From: an uncultured Synergistia bacterium
GTDB taxonomy: Bacteria > Eremiobacterota > SpSt-956 > JAKJGF01
Assembly: GCA_937888925.1 (NCBI GenBank)
Contig: CALARM010000144.1
Location: forward strand, 1-5,315
Direction: 5' to 3'
Length of the DNA: 5,315 nucleotides
In this document: positions 1-5,275 of the stretch, one piece after another
Numbering within the stretch: position 1 is the stretch's first letter
How the letters are laid out: each line of letters starts with the position of its first letter
The notes under the pieces: generated by a model
Told to the model about the DNA's origin: nothing
The model's input: only the letters and a program-made list of their open reading frames with translations
The model's database searches: none
Made by a program: the position numbers and the translations under genes

Positions 1-1901
1 TTTTTCTGTGGTATCACTTCTGCCACAAATTCTTCTACAATTTGCTCTTCCAGTGAAAGTTTCTGCTGGAGATTCTCCATGATGGCCATGGCTTCTTCCT
101 GTTTGAAATCCTGATAGTTCTTGAAGAGTTTTTTTAGCGCCTGTCTTGTTTCTTTCACTTCTTTCTGTGCAGAGGCGAGCATCTGTTTTGATTTTTCCAG
201 AAATTCTTCTGCTATCTTTTTTCTTTTTCTTTCCTCTTCTTCTACATTGCCTGAAAGTCTTTTTCTTAGTTCTGACATCTCTCTCTTTATATTTATGACG
301 GCATCTTTTTCTTCCGAGATAGTGTCGCTGTCAGATTTTATTTTTTCCAGCAGACTGTCTACTTCAAAGGTGCTTTCCGGCTGTTTCGCTTTTGCTTCAT
401 CTATTATATAAGAGGGAATTCCGAGTCTTTCTGCTATGATGAGAGCCTGACTTCTTCCAGGCTGACCGATTGTAAGATGATATTTCGGACTCAGAGTTTC
501 TACGTCAAAATCCACACAGGCATTTTCCGCGTCAGGATTGAGTGCCGCAAAGGCTTTCATCTGGTTGTGGTGACTCGTAACAATGGTAAGAGATTTTCTT
601 GCTATAAGATATTCCAGTATGGCTATACCAAGGGATGCTCCTTCTCCCGGATCAGTTCCTGCTCCCAGTTCATCAAGTAATATAAGGGAATTATCGTCTG
701 CCAGAGAAAGAATTCTGGCTATCTGTTTTATATGGGAAGAAAAAGTGCTCAGACTCTGGGCTATGCTCTGTTCATCACCTATGTCTGCATATATACCTTT
801 AATGAGAGAAATTTCCGTACCTTCTTCTGCAGGTATAAAAAGTCCTGTTTTTGTCATAAGCACGAAGAGACCTGTCATTTTTAATGTAACAGTTTTACCT
901 CCCGTATTGGGCCCTGTTATGACGAGACATTTGAATTTTTCTCCTATATCTACCGTTATAGGGACAACCTCTCCTTTTATAAGAGGATGACGACCTTTTT
1001 TTATTTTTATTCTATTTCTTTTACTTATAACAGGTTTTATGCCTTTGAGTCTGTGGGCAAGTCTTCCTCTTGCCAGTATAAGTTCCAGATCTGTCAGTAT
1101 ATTAAGATTTTCTTCTATACCTTCCACTTCTTCGCTTACCATAAGGGAAATCTTTCTTAATATTGCTTCTATTTCTGCTTTTTCCTCAAGAATGGATTCT
1201 TTTAATTTATTATTTTTTTCAACGAGTGTGACAGGTTCCATAAAAAGGGTAACACCGCTTGAAGACTGATCATGAACAATGCCTTTAAACTGGCTTTTAA
1301 ATTCTGATTTTACAGGCAGAACATACCGGCCTTCCCTTGTTGTAATAATTGTTTCCTGGAGCATTTTCCCGTAATGAGACGATTTTAAGAACTCCGACAT
1401 TTTTGAGGATATGTGATTTTTGAGATCTTCAATAGTTCTTCTTAAAGAAGATAGCTTTGGAGAAGCATTGTTATAAATCTCTCCTTTAGGGCTTATGGTG
1501 GAATTTATCGCTTCCTGAATGGTTTTGTAGAAATTTAAATGCTGCACCATAGAGTAAAGGGTATTGTATTTATCTTTTCTGCTGTTAAAAAAAGCCCATA
1601 TTCTCTGTGATACTGCCAGAGTCTGACTTATGTCCATAAGCTGCTGTATATCGAGTCTGCCCTGAAGAGCGGCTATTTTGAGAGGTTCCCTTATATCTCT
1701 TATACCTCCTATGGGTATCTGCTCGATATTCAGTAATCGAAAGGCTTCTTCTGTTTCTTCAAGCCATGTTTTTACCTCTTCCATATCATCGGAAGGTGTA
1801 AGGGAGAGAACTTTTTCTTTTGCAATATAAGAGCCTGCTTCTTCTGATAGAAGGTTTAATATTTCATTGTATTCCAGTACTTTTAATGTGTGGATGTCCA
1901 T
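1..1901 (-). CDS. mutS2: Endonuclease MutS2, 5' portion (C-terminus outside window)
   Basis: MutS-family ATPase that binds branched DNA or stalled/collided ribosomes, depending on the species; cytosolic. 633 codons are visible without interruption, against about 780 in full-length family members, so the C-terminal KOW-like and Smr nuclease domains lie beyond the left edge. The N-terminus (MDIHTLKVLEYNEIL) matches the family's usual opening. Walker A is GPNTGGKT at residues 330-337, the signature-like SLSTFSSH at 383-390, Walker B LILLDELGAGTDPGEG with D410/E411, and the switch His in VTSHH around 444. Residues about 510-615 are Lys/Glu-rich and look like the coiled coil preceding the Smr region. 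It lacks the MutS mismatch-recognition domain. The ATG at 1901 is chosen because the in-frame codon at 1961-1959 is TAG, with no start codon between. No Shine-Dalgarno sits next to this ATG; a heptamer array and a mini-ORF lie there instead. It probably belongs to the sdhA transcript. Identity is very secure. Confidence 0.96.
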   Translation of the reverse strand, partial: MDIHTLKVLEYNEILNLLSEEAGSYIAKEKVLSLTPSDDMEEVKTWLEETEEAFRLLNIEQIPIGGIRDIREPLKIAALQGRLDIQQLMDISQTLAVSQRIWAFFNSRKDKYNTLYSMVQHLNFYKTIQEAINSTISPKGEIYNNASPKLSSLRRTIEDLKNHISSKMSEFLKSSHYGKMLQETIITTREGRYVLPVKSEFKSQFKGIVHDQSSSGVTLFMEPVTLVEKNNKLKESILEEKAEIEAILRKISLMVSEEVEGIEENLNILTDLELILARGRLAHRLKGIKPVISKRNRIKIKKGRHPLIKGEVVPITVDIGEKFKCLVITGPNTGGKTVTLKMTGLFVLMTKTGLFIPAEEGTEISLIKGIYADIGDEQSIAQSLSTFSSHIKQIARILSLADDNSLILLDELGAGTDPGEGASLGIAILEYLIARKSLTIVTSHHNQMKAFAALNPDAENACVDFDVETLSPKYHLTIGQPGRSQALIIAERLGIPSYIIDEAKAKQPESTFEVDSLLEKIKSDSDTISEEKDAVINIKREMSELRKRLSGNVEEEERKRKKIAEEFLEKSKQMLASAQKEVKETRQALKKLFKNYQDFKQEEAMAIMENLQQKLSLEEQIVEEFVAEVIPQK

Positions 1902-1903
1902 TT

Positions 1904-1954
1904 TCAGTGACCAGTGAGCAGTGACCAGTGAGCAGATGCGCTCATCACCATCAC
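1904..1954 (-). CDS. Possible repeat-derived leader mini-ORF coupled to mutS2
   Basis: From GTG at 1954 (or ATG at 1951 or 1945) a frame of 16, 15 or 13 codons runs through the heptamer array and ends at TGA 1906-1904, two nucleotides before the mutS2 ATG. The peptide from ATG 1945 would be MSASAHWSLLTGH. A strong Shine-Dalgarno (1964-1971) lies 9 nt before the GTG, 12 nt before the first ATG. The geometry would allow ribosomes to terminate and restart at mutS2. There is no evidence that the peptide itself matters; this is an arrangement seen in the sequence with an inferred role. Confidence 0.35.
   Translation of the reverse strand: MMVMSASAHWSLLTGH
1906..1954 (-). repeat. Heptamer array A: seven 7-nt units immediately upstream of mutS2
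   Basis: Read on the minus strand from 1954 to 1906 this is exactly 49 nt, or seven heptamers. The last four alternate GCTCACT and GGTCACT (1933-1906), giving a perfect 14-nt unit repeated twice. The first two (GTGATGG, TGATGAG at 1954-1941) are similar to the reverse complement of the others, and CGCATCT lies between them. The array is bounded by GAAAA on both sides (1959-1955 and 1905-1901), which looks like a 5-nt direct repeat. A short hairpin is possible (1929-1933 with 1940-1944). It fills most of the hicB-mutS2 gap. The period and composition are seen directly; insertion is inferred. Confidence 0.85.
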
Positions 1955-1963
1955 TTTTCTATT

Positions 1964-1971
1964 TCACCTCT
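1964..1971 (-). promoter_or_regulatory. Orphan strong Shine-Dalgarno upstream of mutS2
   Basis: Minus-strand AGAGGTGA is an excellent match to the anti-Shine-Dalgarno of 16S rRNA, but it lies 62 nt before the mutS2 ATG at 1901. If the 49-nt heptamer array and one copy of the flanking GAAAA were removed, GAGGTGA would stand 8 nt from that ATG, an ideal spacing. In the present sequence it can serve the GTG/ATG codons at 1954, 1951 or 1945 that open a mini-ORF. It starts directly after the hicB stop codon. Confidence 0.6.
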
Positions 1972-1987
1972 TTATATAGCTATATAA
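1972..1987. repeat. 16-nt perfect AT-rich palindrome at the hicB stop
   Basis: TTATATAGCTATATAA is a perfect palindrome covering the last codons and the TAA stop of hicB, centred on the GC at 1979-1980. It could be a protein-binding site, but it is AT-rich, has no U-run after it on the minus strand and overlaps coding sequence, so it is not a terminator. It may simply be low-complexity sequence. Confidence 0.35.
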
Positions 1988-2178
1988 TGTGCTTCTGACA
2001 GGGGGACAGGTAACGGTTCGCCGTCTTCTTCCATTCCTTTGAGATGCATTTCGAGAGCTTTTTTCAGATTTTCCGTAACTTCCGGTATTGTTTTCCCTGT
2101 AGCGACACAACCCGGTACATCAGGTATATATGCTGAAAAGTTATTTGTAGATTGTTCTATTATGGCTAAATATTTCAT
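1972..2178 (-). CDS. hicB: HicB-family antitoxin, short form
   Basis: Antitoxin that binds and blocks the HicA mRNA interferase. The 68-residue protein is the partial RNase-H-like HicB domain: MKYLAIIEQ, then AYIPDVPGCVATGKTIPEV at about 16-34, then a helix with the family's HLKGMEEDGEPLPVP ending (45-59). It stops there, so it lacks the C-terminal HTH or ribbon-helix-helix DNA-binding domain that many longer HicB proteins use for operon autoregulation. The ATG at 2178 is 4 nt after the hicA stop and is preceded by AGAAGGGG (2187-2194) at an 8-nt spacing, overlapping the hicA 3' end, so translation is probably coupled to the toxin gene. Family assignment is secure; loss of autoregulation is inferred from length alone. 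Confidence 0.93.
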   Translation of the reverse strand: MKYLAIIEQSTNNFSAYIPDVPGCVATGKTIPEVTENLKKALEMHLKGMEEDGEPLPVPLSEAHYIAI

Positions 2179-2182
2179 TTTT

Positions 2183-2386
2183 TCAACCCCTTCTGGTTTT
2201 TGATTTTATTCCTGACTGTTTCAGTATACTGTTCAGCGTTCCAGTTGGAATATCATCACCAGGATGGCCGGCTATTGTAACACGACCTTTTTTACTGGCA
2301 TGTTTATATTGCCTGTGACTTCCTTCCTGTGTTACTTTATACCATCCATCTTCTTCTATTAATTTTATTATATCACGTATTTTCAT
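2183..2386 (-). CDS. hicA: HicA-family toxin (mRNA interferase)
   Basis: Small double-stranded-RNA-binding-fold toxin that cleaves mRNA and is neutralised by HicB. The 67-residue protein has the full family pattern: MKIRDIIKLIEEDGW helix, catalytic His24 in GSHRQYKH (22-29), GRVTIAGHPGDDIP (34-47) and the closing helix GTLNSILKQSGI (49-60). No active-site residue is missing, so the toxin looks intact. The ATG at 2386 overlaps the sdhB stop TGA as ATGA (4 nt shared, 2383-2386). An AGGA at 2393-2396, inside the last sdhB codons, lies 6 nt before the start. Toxin output would therefore follow sdhB translation unless an internal promoter exists; I see no good one in the 3' end of sdhB. HicB follows after 4 nt, the standard toxin-first order. 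Confidence 0.95.
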   Translation of the reverse strand: MKIRDIIKLIEEDGWYKVTQEGSHRQYKHASKKGRVTIAGHPGDDIPTGTLNSILKQSGIKSKTRRG

Positions 2387-3096
2387 AAATTATCCTGTTT
2401 TTTTAAATCGTAAATTTTCTTTTTTGTCTTTCCTATTGCTTTTGCCACCTGAATTTCTTTCGGGCATACTTCAGTGCATTTTCCATGTGCTTTACATCCA
2501 TGTGCTCCTTCAGTGGTGTCAAGCATGGCAATTCTTTCCTTATGTCCTCTGTCTCTCGAATCGAAGAGATACCGGAAAGATCTCAATATGGCCGCAGGTC
2601 CGCTGAAGTTTTCACTGTTTTCCGTCACAGGACATGATGCGGTGCAACATGCACAGAGTATACATCTGATTGCTTCATCGAAGGTTTTTCTTTCTTCAAT
2701 AGTCTGAAGTCTTTCACCTTCAGGTGCTTTTTCATCTGTCATCAAATATGGCTTTAAGTTTCTGTATTTTTCAAAAAATGATTCCAGGTCAACTATGAGG
2801 TCTTTTATAACAGGGAAGCTGGGAAGAGGATCTACTGTAATGGTATCGCCGCTGTAGTCTTTTATGCTTTTCTGACAGGCAAGACTGCATATGCCGTTTA
2901 TCTTCATACCGTCTGAGCCGCATACGCCGTGGGCGCAGGACATACGAAAAGAAAGAGTGGGATCCATTTCCCATCTTATCCTGTTCAGACAGTCAAGAAT
3001 TCTTTCATTCGGTTCTACTTCCAGTCTGTAATCCATATAATAGGGTTCTTTATCTTTTTGCGGATCATATCTGTATATTCTGAAAAGATATGTCAT
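2383..3096 (-). CDS. sdhB: Succinate dehydrogenase/fumarate reductase iron-sulfur subunit
   Basis: Passes electrons from the SdhA flavin through three Fe-S centres toward quinone. 237 aa, normal length. The N-terminal plant-type ferredoxin domain has C54, C59, D62 and C74 (SCAHGVCGSDG...LAC) as probable 2Fe-2S ligands; the Asp in third position is as in E. coli SdhB. The C-terminal domain has CILCACCTASCP (C145, C148, C151, C155) and C201, C207, C211 in CKAHGKCTEVCP. By family rule, C145/C148/C151/C211 bind 4Fe-4S and C155/C201/C207 bind 3Fe-4S. After C155-P the sequence is VTENSENFSGPA, without the Trp that in E. coli-type SdhB lines the quinone site. The ATG at 3096 has AAGGGG with a 7-nt gap (GGGG at 3104-3107). 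The stop overlaps hicA. No anchor subunit gene is next to it. Fumarate reductase or a soluble partner system cannot be excluded. Confidence 0.96.
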   Translation of the reverse strand: MTYLFRIYRYDPQKDKEPYYMDYRLEVEPNERILDCLNRIRWEMDPTLSFRMSCAHGVCGSDGMKINGICSLACQKSIKDYSGDTITVDPLPSFPVIKDLIVDLESFFEKYRNLKPYLMTDEKAPEGERLQTIEERKTFDEAIRCILCACCTASCPVTENSENFSGPAAILRSFRYLFDSRDRGHKERIAMLDTTEGAHGCKAHGKCTEVCPKEIQVAKAIGKTKKKIYDLKKQDNL

Positions 3097-3114
3097 TATG
3101 TTTCCCCTTTCAAT

Positions 3115-3170
3115 AGTGAGTCGTGAAAAGCGAGCAGTGACCTGTAACCTGTCACCGGTGAGTGATGAAT
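3115..3170 (+). repeat. Heptamer array B-left: eight degenerate 7-nt units
   Basis: On the plus strand, 56 nt divide into eight consecutive heptamers, beginning AGTGAGT, CGTGAAA and including AGTGACC and GGTGAGT. The core is GTGA-like at positions 2-5, with degenerate copies (AGCGAGC, TGTAACC, TGTCACC, GATGAAT). A palindromic TCACCGGTGA lies inside (3151-3160). It ends 8 nt upstream of the sdhB Shine-Dalgarno on the minus strand and begins the left side of the sdhA-sdhB gap. Confidence 0.75.
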
Positions 3171-3224
3171 AGAGTTTAAGGTTTATTGCCGGTTGAATTT
3201 AAACTCTATTGCTTGCTATAGAGT
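3168..3224 (-). promoter_or_regulatory. Competing hairpins in the sdhA-sdhB spacer
   Basis: Segment M (3199-3210) is the perfect 12-nt reverse complement of L (3168-3179), with a 19-nt loop. The inner part of M (3203-3209) is also a perfect 7-nt complement of R (3218-3224), with an 8-nt loop. M can pair with L or with R but not both, so the transcript could adopt two exclusive structures between the sdhA stop and the sdhB ribosome-binding site. No U-run follows either stem on the minus strand, so this does not look like a simple terminator. It may be an attenuator-like element, an RNase processing site that sets the SdhA:SdhB ratio, or just the core of a repeated element. Base pairing is seen; function is inferred. 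Confidence 0.55.
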
Positions 3225-3241
3225 ATATGACGAATTACATA

Positions 3242-3276
3242 CTACTCATCACCGGTCACTGATAACTGTTCACTGA
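3242..3276 (-). repeat. Heptamer array B-right: five 7-nt units abutting the sdhA stop
   Basis: On the minus strand, starting directly after the sdhA TAA, five heptamers follow: TCAGTGA twice (3276-3270, 3262-3256), ACAGTTA, CCGGTGA and a degenerate TGAGTAG. They are in opposite orientation to array B-left, so the two arrays form an imperfect dyad around the hairpin core at 3168-3224. The whole block between the genes (about 3117-3278) is flanked by CTATT on both sides (3283-3279 and 3116-3112, minus strand). This resembles a 5-nt target duplication but could be chance. Confidence 0.7.
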
Positions 3277-5013
3277 TTAATAGCTTCTTACCTTCGGCTC
3301 AAATTTAGTAACCTTGACAGGTTTTGTTTCAATCCTTATGTTTCTGCCATCTTTAAAAGCCAGTGTGTGGGAAAGATAATTTTTATCGTCCCTTTCCGGA
3401 TAATCTTCACGGTAATGGGCACCACGGCTTTCTTTTCTGTACAGTGCACTTTCAACTGTTATGTCTGCCAGATTTAAAAGGTGTTCACATTCAACTGCTT
3501 CCATGATTTCCATATTAAAGATTTTGTCTTTCCCGATGATGCCTGCATGACTGTAGCGTTCTTTCAGTTCCTGTATTTTTTCTTTTGCTTTAATAAGTCC
3601 GGATTCTTCACGAAATACGGAACAATTATCCATCATAATTTGCTGCAGGTCCTGTCGTATTAATGATAATTTTTCTTTTCCAGTAGATGATAAAAGTTCA
3701 TCTATTTTTGAAAGTACATCTGATGCTATATTCACATCAATCAGATTAGAATCTTCTTTTAACCATGTTCTGATAGCTTTACCGGCTCTTCTACCGAAGA
3801 CTACAAGATCGAGAAGAGAATTACATCCCAGCCTGTTTGCACCGTGGACTGATACACAGGCACATTCTCCTGCAGCAAAAAGGCCGGGAACATAGGTGCC
3901 TTTTGAATCGGATATTACATGGCCGTCACAGTCTGTCGGTATTCCTCCCATCATATAGTGGCATGTAGGCTGAACAGGAACAGGTTCCTTTACAGGGTCT
4001 GCACCTCCGTAAAGCCTTGCAAAAGATGTTATTTCCCATAGTTTATCTTCTATTATATCCCTGTCCAGGTGGGTAAGATCTAGATGCACATAATCCTGCT
4101 CGTTAATGCCTCTTCCTTCCTGCACTTCCCGGAGGATGGAGCGGGATATGATGTCTCTGGGAGCGAGATCCTTTATTACAGGAGCGTAACGTTCCATAAA
4201 TCTTTCGCCTTTACCGTTACGAAGAATGCCTCCTTCACCTCTTGCAGCTTCACTTATCAGTATGCCATGTTTTCTTATGCCTGTAGGATGGAACTGAACA
4301 AATTCCATGTCCATAAGAGGCAATCCATTCTGAAATATTATAGATACTACTTCACCTGTGTTGGAAAAACAGTTTGAAGTGGTTTTATAAACCTTTCCGA
4401 AACCTCCTGTGGCCAGCAGTATTGAATTTGCATAAATTTTATAGAATTTTCCCGTAGAAAGTTCCAAAAGGATTGCTCCATAACATCTTCCTTCATGAAA
4501 AAGCAGATCTATTACCTGAAATTCAGAGTAAAATTTTACCCCTCTTTTTACACATTGTTCAAAAAGTGTATCTAAAATAACTCTTCCTGTTCTGTCAGAA
4601 GCATAACAGGCACGCTTTACGGGAGCTTTGCCGTAATCTCTCGTATGCCCTCCGAATGCTCTCTGGCCTATTTTACCTTCCGAATTTCTGCTGAAAGGAA
4701 CTCCCATATGTTCAAGTTCTATAATTGCTCTTGGTGCATCATTTACCATAATTTCAATCGCATCCTGATCCCCCAGGTAATCACTGCCTTTAACTGTGTC
4801 AAACATATGCCATTCAGGATTATCCTCTTCTTCATTACCGAGAGCTGCAGTAATGCCTCCCTGGGCTGCTCCCGAGTGGGAACGGGTAGGGAACACTTTA
4901 CTTATAACTGCAACATCTGTTGAACCTGCCAGTTCTACTGCTGCTCTGAGACCTGCCATACCCGAACCTATGATGATAACTTTATGGTTTAATGTTGTTG
5001 TAATACTCTCCAT
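3277..5013 (-). CDS. sdhA: Succinate dehydrogenase/fumarate reductase flavoprotein subunit
   Basis: Catalytic subunit interconverting succinate and fumarate with covalently bound FAD. 578 aa from the ATG at 5013, close to the usual SdhA length. The FAD-binding GSGMAG is at 16-21; H46 in FPTRSHSGAAQGG is the expected covalent flavin attachment site. Expected dicarboxylate and proton-transfer residues are present: H242 (FHPTG), E255 (SEAARGEGG), R286 (LAPRD), H352 (CHYMMGG) and R394 (GANRLGCNSLL). The C-terminal helical domain has the typical RKESRGAHYREDYPERDD at about 526-542. A TTG at 5019 would add two residues, but AGAGGA (5020-5025) is directly against it; the same site is 6 nt from ATG 5013, so the ATG is preferred. 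First gene of the probable operon, with its own promoter. Succinate oxidation versus fumarate reduction cannot be decided from this sequence. Confidence 0.97.
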   Translation of the reverse strand: MESITTTLNHKVIIIGSGMAGLRAAVELAGSTDVAVISKVFPTRSHSGAAQGGITAALGNEEEDNPEWHMFDTVKGSDYLGDQDAIEIMVNDAPRAIIELEHMGVPFSRNSEGKIGQRAFGGHTRDYGKAPVKRACYASDRTGRVILDTLFEQCVKRGVKFYSEFQVIDLLFHEGRCYGAILLELSTGKFYKIYANSILLATGGFGKVYKTTSNCFSNTGEVVSIIFQNGLPLMDMEFVQFHPTGIRKHGILISEAARGEGGILRNGKGERFMERYAPVIKDLAPRDIISRSILREVQEGRGINEQDYVHLDLTHLDRDIIEDKLWEITSFARLYGGADPVKEPVPVQPTCHYMMGGIPTDCDGHVISDSKGTYVPGLFAAGECACVSVHGANRLGCNSLLDLVVFGRRAGKAIRTWLKEDSNLIDVNIASDVLSKIDELLSSTGKEKLSLIRQDLQQIMMDNCSVFREESGLIKAKEKIQELKERYSHAGIIGKDKIFNMEIMEAVECEHLLNLADITVESALYRKESRGAHYREDYPERDDKNYLSHTLAFKDGRNIRIETKPVKVTKFEPKVRSY

Positions 5014-5019
5014 CTGCAA

Positions 5020-5025
5020 TCCTCT
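5020..5025 (-). promoter_or_regulatory. sdhA Shine-Dalgarno, decides the start codon
   Basis: Minus-strand AGAGGA ends 6 nt before ATG 5013 and 0 nt before TTG 5019. Only the ATG has a workable spacing, so SdhA starts MESITTTLNHK. Confidence 0.8.
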
Positions 5026-5043
5026 TTCGTTAGTTATTTAGAA

Positions 5044-5074
5044 TCGTAACGCGTAACGCGTGACGCGTGACGCG
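5044..5074 (+). repeat. Heptamer array C: GCGTRAC units in the sdhA leader
   Basis: Four tandem heptamers with a partial fifth: TCGTAAC (5044-5050), GCGTAAC, GCGTGAC twice, then GCG. It lies in the 5' untranslated leader between the predicted sdhA transcription start and the Shine-Dalgarno. It contains several overlapping ACGCGT-type palindromes. It is the inverted counterpart of the array at 5239-5266, with 25 of 28 positions identical. Confidence 0.85.
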
Positions 5075-5096
5075 AGGATTATTGTCGTTTTACTGT

Positions 5097-5117
5097 CGGT
5101 CAGCCTGACTGCGACCG
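5097..5117. promoter_or_regulatory. Dyad in the sdhA leader, possible operator
   Basis: GTCAG-C-CTGAC (5099-5109) is a perfect odd-centred palindrome, and CGGTC (5097-5101) can pair with GACCG (5113-5117). It lies about 30-50 nt downstream of the predicted sdhA transcription start, a position suited to a repressor site or leader hairpin. There is no direct evidence of function. Confidence 0.35.
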
Positions 5118-5154
5118 GTTATCAATCAGTTTTTATTGAAAATTATAATTTATC

Positions 5155-5183
5155 ATTATAACATCTAAAATTATGTTTAACAA
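5155..5183 (-). promoter_or_regulatory. Sigma-70-type extended -10 promoter for sdhA
   Basis: On the minus strand, -35 TTGTTA (5183-5178), a 17-nt spacer, and consensus -10 TATAAT (5160-5155), preceded by the TG of an extended -10 element (TGTTATAAT). The predicted start is near 5148, giving a leader of about 135 nt before sdhA that contains array C. Heptamers of array D-left begin 8 nt upstream of the -35. This is the best promoter match for the minus-strand genes in the window, so it probably drives sdhAB and possibly hicAB-mutS2. Confidence 0.75.
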
Positions 5184-5190
5184 GTATAAA

Positions 5191-5225
5191 AGTGAATAGT
5201 GAAAAGTGAGTCGTGAGTGGTGAGC
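5191..5225 (+). repeat. Heptamer array D-left: five NGTGANN units
   Basis: Five consecutive heptamers AGTGAAT, AGTGAAA, AGTGAGT, CGTGAGT and GGTGAGC, followed by AGG. They lie just upstream of the sdhA -35. The end folds back: GGTGAG (5219-5224) pairs with CTTACC (5229-5234), including one G-T pair, over a 4-nt loop, leading into the opposite-orientation array at 5239-5266. Confidence 0.8.
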
Positions 5226-5238
5226 AGGCTTACCACCC

Positions 5239-5266
5239 CTCACGCATCACGCGTTACGCGTCACGA
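5239..5266 (-). repeat. Heptamer array D-right: inverted copy of array C
   Basis: On the minus strand, TCGTGAC, GCGTAAC, GCGTGAT and GCGTGAG, four units in the same order as array C with three differences over 28 nt. With flanking bases the inverted match extends to 5039-5071 against 5239-5271 (29 of 33). The array ends 9 nt before the -35 box of the rightward promoter. Confidence 0.85.
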
Positions 5267-5275
5267 TTTTACCAA

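Noticed and set aside
121..1269. Plus-strand open frames inside the mutS2 region (for example 583-990)
   Set aside because: They are antisense to an uninterrupted MutS2 frame with full ATPase motifs and give low-complexity Ser/Phe/Ile-rich peptides without family features.
1905..1955. CRISPR array
   Set aside because: Units are 7 nt with no unique spacers between them, and no cas gene is present.
1972..1987. TATATAGCTATATA as a mutS2 promoter -10
   Set aside because: No -35-like hexamer stands at a suitable distance upstream, and the match is typical of AT-rich sequence.
3168..3210. Rho-independent terminator between sdhA and sdhB
   Set aside because: The stem is AT-rich with a 19-nt loop and no U-run on its 3' side in the minus-strand transcript.
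5014..5019. TTG start for SdhA, adding two residues (MQ) before MES
   Set aside because: The Shine-Dalgarno AGAGGA touches the TTG with no spacer but is 6 nt from the ATG at 5013.
3481..5041. Plus-strand open frames opposite sdhA
   Set aside because: SdhA is complete with all catalytic residues on the minus strand; the opposite frames have no recognisable domain or good SD.
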